Below are positions 34,201 to 41,952 of a stretch of 44,960 bases of DNA, piece by piece. The stretch's first letter is position 1. The number at the start of each line of letters is the position of its first letter. Under the pieces are notes generated by a model. That model ran no database searches and was not told the origin of the DNA. It saw nothing but the letters and a program-made list of their open reading frames with translations. The DNA is from a virus. The stretch spans positions 1 to 44,960 of the IMG/VR virus record IMGVR_UViG_3300030101_003591, one strand, 5' to 3'. Position numbers and translations under genes: made by a program.

Positions 34201-34619
34201 TCGATGATGTATTCGATTTGATGCAAATGTCTGATTGGCACTATGATTACAGTGAAACCGACATGGAACGTCTTGTATTTCCTGCCATTAACAACGGAAG
34301 ATTGGTGCTTTGTTATCAAGATGACTTAGCCGTGGGGCTGTTCAGTTACACCTTTTTAACGCCTGAAGCAGAAGAAGGTTATCTTAACGGGGGCCGGAAA
34401 ATTCAACCCGAGGATTGGGAAACAGACGAAACTGAAGGACAGCTTTATGTCATTGATTTTATTGCACCTTATAACAATGCGCGTGACATAGCAAAGAAGT
34501 GTCGGTCCTATCTGGATTGTCACACTACCTTGGCAAGTGAGGGTTTGTTTGTGAGAATGGCACGAGGTAAAAAATTAGGACGGGTTGCGAGACCTTCGGA
34601 AAAAGTGACGATACATTAA
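34197..34619 (+). CDS. HlyC-like lysine acyltransferase (RTX toxin-activating family)
   Basis: A 140-residue protein starting at GTG 34197, overlapping the giant gene by four bases. HlyC-type enzymes move a fatty acyl group from acyl-ACP to internal lysines of pore-forming toxins. The family hallmarks are present: a catalytic-type His15 (SDWHYDY) 14 residues before PAI, as with His23 and PAI in HlyC; a central AVGLFSYTFLTPEAEEGYLN segment like HlyC's AYCSWANLSLENEIKYLN; PEDW like AEDW; and Asp87 in VIDFIAP like Asp92 in HlyC's FIDWIAP. It is shorter than HlyC (170). No RTX toxin lies nearby, so a virion protein is the likely target. Family assignment is from remembered HlyC sequence. Confidence 0.82.
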   Translation: MIDDVFDLMQMSDWHYDYSETDMERLVFPAINNGRLVLCYQDDLAVGLFSYTFLTPEAEEGYLNGGRKIQPEDWETDETEGQLYVIDFIAPYNNARDIAKKCRSYLDCHTTLASEGLFVRMARGKKLGRVARPSEKVTIH

Positions 34620-34628
34620 GGTTTAGAT

Positions 34629-35279
34629 ATGTCTGGAGATAAAAGCGGCTCTACAACAGACGATGCCTACTCAAACCAACAGGTAGGACAGGGCTCGAAA
34701 GTAAATAAGGCTGGCCAAAACACGCGCATCGACAGTGGAGGAAACAGGGTCAACTTTAATACAGGACCTGTTGAAGTTCAAAGAATTCCAAACTACACAA
34801 AGATCCTACCTAACGGTATTGTTGTCGAAGATTATTCTCGCCCGTTTCAAGGTCAGGTCAACTTATCCTCCCGAGGCACTCCAGAAGTTGTTGACCTTTC
34901 AACACAACGAGAGCCATTTACTCCTGCTTCAGTCACAACTCCAACAGTCTCCGGTGGTCTTTACGACGCTTTAGCAGTAGATGTTATGCCAGACGTTAAT
35001 ATTCCAGACGTTAATGATTTAAGCGCGAGAGAACGTTCTTTGATGAACGCGATTAATATGAATCAAGCAGTGACTCCGGAGCAAGCGCGGGATCAAGCTT
35101 TAGGCGTGGGACAATTTGGCGACGGCCGCATAGGAATTGGCGGAGGATTTTCTGTAGGTAAAGTGCCCGGTGGTTTTGGTATTCAATTCGACAAAACTTA
35201 CGCGAAAGGGGGATCAGTAACTTCTGGCATCGGATCGCTCGGGTTGCCTCAAGCAATGTTTAAATCAACCAAGATTTAG
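34629..35279 (+). CDS. Gly/Ser-rich hypothetical protein ending the late block
   Basis: A 216-residue low-complexity protein rich in Gly, Ser, Val, Asn and Pro. There is a middle stretch with repeated PDVNIPDVNDL and a Gly-rich end (GIGGGFSVGKVPGGFG), then YAKGGSV. It may be a flexible virion component. Its last 20 bases overlap the 3' end of the convergent helicase gene. No strong terminator separates the two. Not recognised. Confidence 0.62.
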   Translation: MSGDKSGSTTDDAYSNQQVGQGSKVNKAGQNTRIDSGGNRVNFNTGPVEVQRIPNYTKILPNGIVVEDYSRPFQGQVNLSSRGTPEVVDLSTQREPFTPASVTTPTVSGGLYDALAVDVMPDVNIPDVNDLSARERSLMNAINMNQAVTPEQARDQALGVGQFGDGRIGIGGGFSVGKVPGGFGIQFDKTYAKGGSVTSGIGSLGLPQAMFKSTKI

Positions 35280-36714
35280 TATCTTCGCCCAGTACCTCGC
35301 CCGCGATATCAATCTTATCACGCAACGCGCTCAGTATCTTGTCATCTACTGTATCTGGCGTAACGATGTCGATATACGTGACATTAGCCGTCTGACCAAT
35401 CCGATGAGCCCGATCCTCTGACTGCAACCGTATCTCTAAGTCATAGCCGTTGTTGTAGTAGATCATCGTATTCGCACCAGTCAAAGTGATACCGTAACCG
35501 CCTGTACGCGGCTGACCGACAAAGAACCGCAGATCACTGTCAGGGTCTTGAAAGGCATCAACAGTTTCCTGCCGATCATCCTGCGCGGTTTCACCAAAGT
35601 ACATCCGCACACTTTCTTCGCCGTACTTCTTCGCTAGTTCAGCCTGTATTTGTTTGAGGTCATGCGTGAACGTAGCCCAGATAATTACCTTACCCGATGT
35701 TTCTTCGATCACATCCATCAGTTCAGTCATGCGGTTATTCTTCAGCGGATGCAGGGTGCCTTGGTCATCCGGTAAATGTCCACAGCAAATCTGTTGTAAC
35801 CTCATGATTTGAGTTAAAACAGACGTTGTTGTGGATAACTCACCTGATTCCAACTTGGCAAGCGCAAGCTTTTGCATCTGCTTGTACGCTTTCAACTGTT
35901 CGTCTGTGAGCCGCACGTTGCGTCGCAGATAGATCTTATCCGGCAGATCCAAGCAATCAGTCTTCAATACGCGGTTACTAAACCGGTCCAGCTTCGCGTT
36001 AAGCTCATCTAAGCGCCTGTAGCCGGTGATCTCGTTAAAGGTCTTGTGACCCATCGTGCGTCTTGCTACGACCGCGTAGCGGTTCTGATATGCGTAATAA
36101 GAGTTTATGCCTAAAGCCTTGGAAGACAGGAACGCACATTGGCTGAATAAATCCATCGGTGACTTGGTGATTGGTGACCCCGTCAGGATGCGGCGATACT
36201 TACTCTTTTTCATCAGCGACATGATGTTCGCTGTCCGCTGTGCTTTGCGGTTCTTTATTGTCGTTGATTCGTCAACAATGACTATGTTGTTTGGGTTCTT
36301 GGTGCAGAACTCTTCGGCCAGACGTGTGCCACGCGGGGTAGAAAACGCCTCGACGTTAATAACCAGTATCTTGATTCCATCGAAGGGCTTGTAAACAAGT
36401 TCGGCAAGCTCCGCCTGATAGCTCTTGGCAGATGACGGCACCCAACGGATCACGTTTCTTTTTATACGGTCTGGTAGGTGTGTCTTGATTTCTTTCTGAA
36501 CCCAGTTATCGTAGACGCCCTTGGGAGCAACAATAAGAGCCGAGTCGATATGCCCCTTCTCATACAACATACCCATCGTATCAATAGCAACCTTAGACTT
36601 GCCGGTTCCCATTTCCATGAACAACGCATAGAACTCCGCGTCCCACGATTCTGCTAGTGCTTTCAACTGATGCTCATACGGCTCAGTCTTGAATTCATAA
36701 TTTTTGTACTTCAT
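35260..36714 (-). CDS. SNF2-family helicase / ATPase
   Basis: A 484-residue superfamily 2 protein on the minus strand. I start it at the ATG complementary to 36712-36714, with GGGGA just upstream; a 20-residue longer frame runs through the promoter. Motifs: Walker A MGTGKS (34-39), motif II VDES (147-150), motif III LTGSP (177-181) and motif VI DRAHRIGQ (434-441). Such enzymes translocate on double-stranded DNA and remodel protein-DNA complexes; in phages they appear in replication or recombination modules. It is transcribed away from the other replication genes from an interlocked promoter. No accessory nuclease domain was seen. Confidence 0.9.
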   Translation of the reverse strand: MKYKNYEFKTEPYEHQLKALAESWDAEFYALFMEMGTGKSKVAIDTMGMLYEKGHIDSALIVAPKGVYDNWVQKEIKTHLPDRIKRNVIRWVPSSAKSYQAELAELVYKPFDGIKILVINVEAFSTPRGTRLAEEFCTKNPNNIVIVDESTTIKNRKAQRTANIMSLMKKSKYRRILTGSPITKSPMDLFSQCAFLSSKALGINSYYAYQNRYAVVARRTMGHKTFNEITGYRRLDELNAKLDRFSNRVLKTDCLDLPDKIYLRRNVRLTDEQLKAYKQMQKLALAKLESGELSTTTSVLTQIMRLQQICCGHLPDDQGTLHPLKNNRMTELMDVIEETSGKVIIWATFTHDLKQIQAELAKKYGEESVRMYFGETAQDDRQETVDAFQDPDSDLRFFVGQPRTGGYGITLTGANTMIYYNNGYDLEIRLQSEDRAHRIGQTANVTYIDIVTPDTVDDKILSALRDKIDIAGEVLGEDTKSWLI

Positions 36715-36726
36715 GCAACATTCCCC

Positions 36727-36754
36727 TTGACACTTGCTTATTCTAGGATAATAT
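36727..36754 (+). promoter_or_regulatory. Rightward sigma70-type promoter of the replication operon
   Basis: A consensus -35 TTGACA (36727-36732) and TAATAT (36749-36754; four of six matches) are separated by 16 bases. Predicted start is near 36761, about 40 bases before the first gene (36804). It interlocks with the leftward promoter: the -35 boxes of the two form an inverted repeat CCTTGACA / TGTCAAGG. Confidence 0.72.
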
Positions 36755-36767
36755 CTGTATCTGTCAA
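36740..36767 (-). promoter_or_regulatory. Leftward sigma70-type promoter of the SNF2 helicase gene
   Basis: Read on the minus strand: TTGACA (complement of 36762-36767), a 16-base spacer and TAGAAT (complement of 36740-36745; five of six matches). Predicted start is near 36733, about 19 bases before the helicase ATG. It shares 15 bases with the rightward promoter, so two polymerases cannot occupy both at once. Confidence 0.75.
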
Positions 36768-36803
36768 GGCCCAAACGGTGCCTTTAAACACGGAGAATGG
36801 CGA

Positions 36804-37391
36804 ATGAGTACACTAAACGAAGCGGCAGAAATGCTGAAATTGATGGAGCAGGATTCTGGTTCATCTTCACTTGAACAGCTTGACCAAGAAAGCCTCGGTT
36901 CTGTGGCCGGCTTGGCGAAAGCTATCAAAACCAAGGAAGAGCTTATTGAGAGTCTGGAACAGACGCTCAAAGAAGAAAAGAAAGCTCTCATCAAAATGAC
37001 TGATGAAGACCTACCGACCATGTTGATGGAACTGGGTATGCAGTCGTTAACACTCGATGACGGATCAGACGTTACTGTTAAGCAGACGTATGGTGCCTCG
37101 ATCCGAGTAGACGACAGACCCGCCGCCCATGAATGGCTACGCGACAACGGCTATGACGACATCATTAAGAATCAAGTCTTATGTGTTTTCGGCCGTGGCG
37201 AAGACGACATGGCGTCTGCTTTCCAAGCTCTTGCGTCACAGCAAGGCTACGCGGCAGAGCAGAAAACAGAGATTCACCCGCAGACACTTCGTGCCTTTGT
37301 AAAAGAGCGAGTTGAGAACGGTGATGATTTTCCAATGGAACTATTCGGCGCGTGGGTAGGACAACGTGCAGTTATTAAGAGGAACAAGTAA
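36804..37391 (+). CDS. Conserved phage replication-region protein
   Basis: A 195-residue protein with GGAG eight bases before ATG. Residues 1-75 are helical and acidic (heptad-like, KEELIESLEQTLKEEKKAL). Then come LTLDDGSDVTVKQTYGASI and a compact domain (EWLRDNGYDDIIK, VLCVFGRGEDD, EIHPQTLRAFVKERVE). This combination is common in phages beside the SSB-like gene. No catalytic site is clear. First gene of the rightward replication operon, coupled to the next by a one-base overlap. A single-strand-binding accessory or regulatory role is possible; unknown. Confidence 0.7.
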   Translation: MSTLNEAAEMLKLMEQDSGSSSLEQLDQESLGSVAGLAKAIKTKEELIESLEQTLKEEKKALIKMTDEDLPTMLMELGMQSLTLDDGSDVTVKQTYGASIRVDDRPAAHEWLRDNGYDDIIKNQVLCVFGRGEDDMASAFQALASQQGYAAEQKTEIHPQTLRAFVKERVENGDDFPMELFGAWVGQRAVIKRNK

Positions 37392-38164
37392 TGACAAAAG
37401 CAGTAGCAGAAAAGAAAGGCGGCGAAGTCGTCGAGTTTGATCCCTCAATTTTTGAGGCAGATGCAGGCGTTGGAGCGCAGATGGAGCAAGAGGACCTTGC
37501 GCTACCGTTCCTCAAGATTATATCAGCACTCGATCCAATACTGGATGACGACGATTTTACGGGGCGTAAAGGTGACATCATGAACACCGTTTCCGGACAA
37601 GTCTATTCCGGTAAAGAAGGTGTCACCGTTATACCGTGCGCGTATCAGCGTCGTTTCATTCAGTGGGCTCCTCGCGGGCAAGGCACTGGTGCTCCGCAGG
37701 CGATTTACACGCCACAGGAAAAACGTCCTGAGACTAAGCGTGATGAAAACGACAACAAGGAATATGTTGTCGGCGGCGACGGTGAATACATCGAAGAAAC
37801 GCATCAGCATTTTGTAATCATTGTTAACGATGACGGTTCAGCAGAAACGGCGTTGATCGCAATGAAGTCTACGCAGTTGAAGAAGTCCCGTAAGTGGAAC
37901 TCAATGGTGGCGTCTCTCACAATGCAGGGTGCAAACGGGCCGTTCACACCGGCTCGATTCAGTCACACATATCACCTCAAAACGTTAAGTGAGGAAAACT
38001 CAAAAGGCTCTTGGCACGGGTGGGAAATGTCCCGCATAGGTCCAGTCAAGGATGCGGCGTTATACCAACAGGCCAAGCAATTTGCTGAAAGCATTATGGC
38101 CGGCGACGTCGTTGTAAAACACGGGGATGACGAGGAAGACAAGTCTAATAACCCTGCGTTTTAA
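37391..38164 (+). CDS. Probable single-stranded DNA-binding protein
   Basis: A 257-residue acidic protein. The core has beta-rich stretches (YSGKEGVTVIPCAYQRRFIQW, HFVIIVNDDG, AETALIAMKSTQLKKSRKWN). The C-terminus is highly acidic and closes in an aromatic residue (DDEEDKSNNPAF). An acidic tail ending in Phe is the interaction feature of bacterial SSB and T7 gp2.5. The position in front of the primase fits. The fold is not proven; it could belong to another phage ssDNA-protein group. A terminator follows its stop. Confidence 0.65.
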   Translation: MTKAVAEKKGGEVVEFDPSIFEADAGVGAQMEQEDLALPFLKIISALDPILDDDDFTGRKGDIMNTVSGQVYSGKEGVTVIPCAYQRRFIQWAPRGQGTGAPQAIYTPQEKRPETKRDENDNKEYVVGGDGEYIEETHQHFVIIVNDDGSAETALIAMKSTQLKKSRKWNSMVASLTMQGANGPFTPARFSHTYHLKTLSEENSKGSWHGWEMSRIGPVKDAALYQQAKQFAESIMAGDVVVKHGDDEEDKSNNPAF

Positions 38165-38170
38165 GCCAGT

Positions 38171-38197
38171 CGGGGCACAGCAATGTGCCCCGTTTTT
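38171..38197 (+). terminator. Intrinsic terminator / attenuator inside the replication operon
   Basis: Perfect 9-base stem CGGGGCACA (38171-38179) with TGTGCCCCG (38184-38192), GCAA loop and five T residues. It lies six bases after the SSB-like stop. The ribosome site of the primase gene (GAGGA) follows the T-run directly, leaving no room for a promoter in between. Partial read-through probably sets lower expression of the enzymes downstream. Confidence 0.88.
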
Positions 38198-38208
38198 GAG
38201 GACCAACT

Positions 38209-39741
38209 ATGTCAGTCGAAAAGTTTAGTGCCATCTTTGACGGCCTACAGCAGGCTTACGGCACGTTTAAAATAGAAAAACAGACACAGAACGGGAAGAA
38301 CGCGGGTAAAGCGGCAGTCATACGGGAACCACGCACTACAGATCTTTGGGAAGGGCATCTGTCTGGTGAGGGAAAAGGCATTGGGATTATCCCGATTAAC
38401 GAGGATAACCATGTCAAATGGGGCTGTATAGACATCGACCAGTACCCGCTAGATCACACCGATTTAATTACACGGATTCGGCAGGCTCGGATACCGTTGG
38501 TTGTCTGTCGTTCAAAATCTGGTGGCGCTCATTGTTTTTTGTTTGTCACCGAATGGATTACAGCGAGACAAATGCAGGAAACCCTGCAAAAGATATCGAC
38601 CTCGCTTGGCTACGGTAATAGTGAAATTTTCCCGAAGCAAGTCAAGCTACATCTTGATCGTGGAGACATCGGTAACTTTCTAAATCTGCCGTATTACAAC
38701 GCAGAGGACGGCTTACGCTACGCAATACAAGACGACGGCACCTCGGCAACGCTTGAAGAATTCTACTCGCTATATGACACGCACGTTCAGACGCCAGAGC
38801 AAATTGACACATTAACCAAAGAGTCAGAAGAGTCCAGTATTATCGTTAAAGATGGACCGCCGTGCTTACAGTATTTGTGTAAAGAAAAAATATCAGAAGG
38901 GGGTAGAAATAATGGGCTATTTAATTTGGGGGTCTACTTACGGAAAGCGCATCCCGACGAATGGGAAAGCAAAATTCTTGAGTACAATGCCCAGTATCTG
39001 GAACCACCCTTACCGCTCAATGAAGTCAACATTGTCGCCAAACAACTTGAAAAGAAAGACTACGCATACCGCTGTTCAGACACGCCGATCTGTGCCCATT
39101 GTAACAAGGACCTCTGCCAAACGCGCAAGTTCGGTATTGCGACGGCGGCGTCGGGTGCCGCGATTGCGAATCTCCGCAAATACAACTCGACACCGCCTGT
39201 CTGGTTTATGGACATTAACGGGGAGCCTTTGGAACTCGATACTGACGCGCTCTTATCGCAAGCAACTTTTCAAAAAGCGTGTATGGAACAGCTTAATTTC
39301 ATGCCGCGGACTACCACGAAACAGAATTGGGAGAGCCGGATTAGCACTCTAATGGGTGAGATGCGAGACAACGAGAGCGCCATCATGGAGGTATCGCAGG
39401 ATGCTTCTACGTCGGGGCAGTTTTATGACTATCTGGAAGAGTTTTGCCGTCACCTACAACAAGCGCAGGACAAAGAAGAGATCTTGCTCCGCCGACCTTG
39501 GACAGATGAAGACGCAAACATCACGTACTTTCGGTTGCGAGACTTTGAAGCGCACCTACGCAAGAATAAATTTTTTGAATTTAAGTCACATAAGATCGCG
39601 CAACGTTTACGAGACATAAGCGGCGAAAGCACTGTACTCAAGATCAAAGGACGGGCTGTCCGAGTGTGGGCGATACCAAGCTTTGATTCGGCAGACGTTG
39701 AACTCAAACCTAAATTTAATCAAGAGGGTACACCATTTTGA
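38209..39741 (+). CDS. Archaeo-eukaryotic-type primase (TOTE-like PrimPol)
   Basis: A 510-residue protein. Residues 44-175 match the AEP catalytic core of TOTE-type systems: metal-binding DID at 75-77 (WGCIDIDQYP), the S-x-G-x-x-H motif at 104-108 (SKSGGAH) and GNFLNLPYYN at 155-164. A helical primase C-terminal region follows (EGGRNNGLFNLGVYLRK), then a Cys cluster (C289, C295, C298, C303) likely to bind zinc. The last 200 residues are helical with no helicase Walker motif. It would lay primers for the PolA encoded downstream. No DnaG-like or DnaB-like gene is present in the window. Confidence 0.82.
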   Translation: MSVEKFSAIFDGLQQAYGTFKIEKQTQNGKNAGKAAVIREPRTTDLWEGHLSGEGKGIGIIPINEDNHVKWGCIDIDQYPLDHTDLITRIRQARIPLVVCRSKSGGAHCFLFVTEWITARQMQETLQKISTSLGYGNSEIFPKQVKLHLDRGDIGNFLNLPYYNAEDGLRYAIQDDGTSATLEEFYSLYDTHVQTPEQIDTLTKESEESSIIVKDGPPCLQYLCKEKISEGGRNNGLFNLGVYLRKAHPDEWESKILEYNAQYLEPPLPLNEVNIVAKQLEKKDYAYRCSDTPICAHCNKDLCQTRKFGIATAASGAAIANLRKYNSTPPVWFMDINGEPLELDTDALLSQATFQKACMEQLNFMPRTTTKQNWESRISTLMGEMRDNESAIMEVSQDASTSGQFYDYLEEFCRHLQQAQDKEEILLRRPWTDEDANITYFRLRDFEAHLRKNKFFEFKSHKIAQRLRDISGESTVLKIKGRAVRVWAIPSFDSADVELKPKFNQEGTPF

Positions 39742-40004
39742 CAAAGATGCTGAAAGCAGATGGGCTTGATGATGCCATCATTGGCGTTGCACACCGTTGT
39801 GGAGAACCAACCGTTGTGGTGTATGACATACAGAAGTCGATAGAGGTTTTGCAGAAAAGCCTAGACTGTGACCTTTGGGAGGCTATCGAATATATGAATT
39901 TTAATGTAATGGGTGCTTATATAGGCTCATACACGCCGATCTTTCTTGAGAAAGTATCGGGTATCGAGGGACTAGAAGAGTGGGTAGAACACAATGAAGA
40001 TTAA
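39738..40004 (+). CDS. Conserved small phage replication-region protein
   Basis: An 88-residue acidic protein. The likely start is TTG 39738, overlapping the primase stop (TTGA) with AGAGGG nine bases before it; ATG 39747 is the alternative. The stretches DAIIGVAHRCGEPTVVVYD and AIEYMNFNVMGAYIGSYTP are typical of a small protein widely found among phage replication genes. Function unknown. It overlaps the following HTH gene by 11 bases. Confidence 0.72.
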   Translation: MTKMLKADGLDDAIIGVAHRCGEPTVVVYDIQKSIEVLQKSLDCDLWEAIEYMNFNVMGAYIGSYTPIFLEKVSGIEGLEEWVEHNED

Positions 40005-40218
40005 AAAGAGAGATTATCAGATCTGGGAAATGAGAACGAAGTATTACATGACCTTTGTTGCCATAGGGAAACGTATGGGCTTGTCTCGAGAGCGCGTGCG
40101 ACAAATTGTTGAAAAAGTAGAAAATAACATAGAGGACTACGGGAATGTTCAGGATATTCGGGCCGCCGGGAACCGGAAAGACAACAACACTGCTAAACAT
40201 GGTAGACAAGGCGTTTGA
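39994..40218 (+). CDS. Sigma-70 region 4-like helix-turn-helix mini-protein
   Basis: A 74-residue basic protein. Residues 7-45 read like sigma factor region 4: WEMRTKYYMTFVAIGKRMG followed by LSRERVRQIVEKVE, i.e. the turn and recognition helix contacting the -35 element. There is no region 2. The final third overlaps the UvrD-like gene by 74 bases in another frame; the HTH itself is complete before the overlap. It could act as a stand-alone regulator that binds -35 elements or the host core polymerase. HTH assignment is strong; role is inferred. Confidence 0.72.
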   Translation: MKIKKRDYQIWEMRTKYYMTFVAIGKRMGLSRERVRQIVEKVENNIEDYGNVQDIRAAGNRKDNNTAKHGRQGV

Positions 40219-41656
40219 ATCTGGCATACAGCCACAGGAAATAGCCTTTTTAGCGTTTACCAAGAAAGCGGCAACTGAAGCCAAGGAACGTGCGGCTGAT
40301 CGCTTTGGGCTCGACCCCAAGGAGGATTTGATGTTCTTTCGGACGCTTCACTCGCTTGCGTTAGCCATGACCGACATACAGTCGGATCAGATCATGCAAC
40401 GCGAGCATTACAAAGAATTGAGTCATGCTATTGGCGTAGAACTGTTTGGGCAAAACCAGATAGATGATGATTTTATTGAACTGGCTAAAACGACCGACCC
40501 ATTGCTCGGGCTGATTAACTTAGCTCGACTACGAAAGGTTGACCTGCGTCAGCAATATAACGAGAGCGAACTGGAGACAGACTGGAACACCGTTCGTTAT
40601 GTGGACGAGTCGTTGCGTAAATACAAGAAGATGTACAAGCTCCATGATTTCACAGATATGCTTGAGTTGTTTGTGCATCAGGCACCGACGTTCAAGCATA
40701 GGTTCAAGCTGACGTTTCTCGACGAGGCGCAGGACTTGTCACCGCTACAATGGGACATCGCGCATATTCTTGACGATATGTCCGATAAGATGTACTGCGC
40801 GGGGGATGACGACCAAGCTATCTACCGTTGGGCAGGGGCCGACGTCGATCACTTCATTAATCTGGACGGTGGCTCTGAGATATTAGAAACGTCCTTCCGA
40901 ATACCGCAGGAGGTACATAACGTTGCTGAAAACATCAGCAAACGAATCTCGCGGCGGTTTCCTAAACGGTATAACCCCAAGGCAGATTGCGGCAAGGTGC
41001 TTCGTGTATCGACTATTGACGGCGTAGACATGGCGGAGGGCTCATGGCTCATACTGTCGCAGGCCGGCTATCAGTTGACGCCCGTAGCTAAAGACCTCAA
41101 GTCAAACGGCTACCTGTTCAACTATCGCGGGCATCGTTCTATTTCTGAAAAAGTAGCTGACGCCGTCAACGGTTGGGAAGCGTTACGCAAAGGCCGTGAG
41201 GTATCAGGCAAGACAGCGCGTAACATCTACAGTTTTATGAGCGCGAAGGATCGCATCACGCGTGGGTTTAAGAAACTGCCTGCGGTTCTGGACGAGGATT
41301 TGGTTGACCTCAGTACACTGATCGCGGATCACGGCTTGAATGCTGACAAAGAAATGATCTGGCACGTCGCAATGGACAAACTGCCGGAGCAAGATCGTGC
41401 GTACATCATTGCGTTACTGCGTCGCGGTGAGAAGTTCAATGGCGAGCCTCGCATTACGGTGTCCACGATCCACGGGTCAAAGGGTGGTGAGGCAGATAAC
41501 GTTGTACTTTTTACAGATTTATCCCCGGCCGCAGAGAAGGCGGCACGAAGCAATCCAGACGATCTACATCGCGTGTTTTACGTGGGTGTCACACGGGCCA
41601 GAGAAAACCTGTTTATTGTTGAACCAGAAGACGTAGCAAGGAGTTACGAGCTATGA
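40145..41656 (+). CDS. UvrD/PcrA-like superfamily 1 DNA helicase
   Basis: A 503-residue protein with all SF1A landmarks: Walker A GPPGTGKT (6-13), motif II LDEAQD (about 192-197), GDDDQAIYRW (motif III, about 220-230), STIHGSKGGEADNVVL and FYVGVTRAREN (motifs V and VI). It should unwind DNA 3' to 5', probably as the replicative or repair helicase alongside the AEP primase and PolA. At about 500 residues it is shorter than UvrD (720), mostly through missing insertion subdomains. The start ATG sits within the HTH gene, and the end overlaps the DUF6378 gene by four bases. Confidence 0.92.
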   Translation: MFRIFGPPGTGKTTTLLNMVDKAFESGIQPQEIAFLAFTKKAATEAKERAADRFGLDPKEDLMFFRTLHSLALAMTDIQSDQIMQREHYKELSHAIGVELFGQNQIDDDFIELAKTTDPLLGLINLARLRKVDLRQQYNESELETDWNTVRYVDESLRKYKKMYKLHDFTDMLELFVHQAPTFKHRFKLTFLDEAQDLSPLQWDIAHILDDMSDKMYCAGDDDQAIYRWAGADVDHFINLDGGSEILETSFRIPQEVHNVAENISKRISRRFPKRYNPKADCGKVLRVSTIDGVDMAEGSWLILSQAGYQLTPVAKDLKSNGYLFNYRGHRSISEKVADAVNGWEALRKGREVSGKTARNIYSFMSAKDRITRGFKKLPAVLDEDLVDLSTLIADHGLNADKEMIWHVAMDKLPEQDRAYIIALLRRGEKFNGEPRITVSTIHGSKGGEADNVVLFTDLSPAAEKAARSNPDDLHRVFYVGVTRARENLFIVEPEDVARSYEL

Positions 41657-41952
41657 ACCGCGAAGAGGTGTTAAGAGACGCAGAAGAAATGATTTCTGCG
41701 ATACGCGACGAGGTTTATGGTGATCCGCTCACCAATCATCAGCGCATTGCAGGTATGTGGTCAGCAATTTTGGATGTTGATGTGCGGCCAGAGGAGGTGG
41801 TGCTGTGCATGATCGCAGTCAAAATGAGCCGCTTGTGCCGGGTACCTGACCATGAGGACTCTTGGATAGATATTGCAGGCTACGCGGCTTTGGGCGGCGA
41901 GATTGCAGATAATTTTTTCGACGCTGTCGATGATATGAAGGACATAGAATGA
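41653..41952 (+). CDS. DUF6378 protein
   Basis: A 99-residue helical protein. The stretches VYGDPLTNHQRIAGMWSAIL, RPEEVVLCMIAVKMSRL and DSWIDIAGYAALGGEIA match the DUF6378 family as I remember it, common in phage replication modules. The acidic residues spread over helices resemble MazG-type all-alpha pyrophosphatases, so nucleotide clean-up is possible but unproven. Overlaps both neighbours by four bases. Confidence 0.78.
   Translation: MNREEVLRDAEEMISAIRDEVYGDPLTNHQRIAGMWSAILDVDVRPEEVVLCMIAVKMSRLCRVPDHEDSWIDIAGYAALGGEIADNFFDAVDDMKDIE

Noticed and set aside
36715-36774. Twenty-residue longer N-terminus of the SNF2 helicase
   Set aside because: It would be translated from within the promoter region, upstream of the predicted start of transcription.
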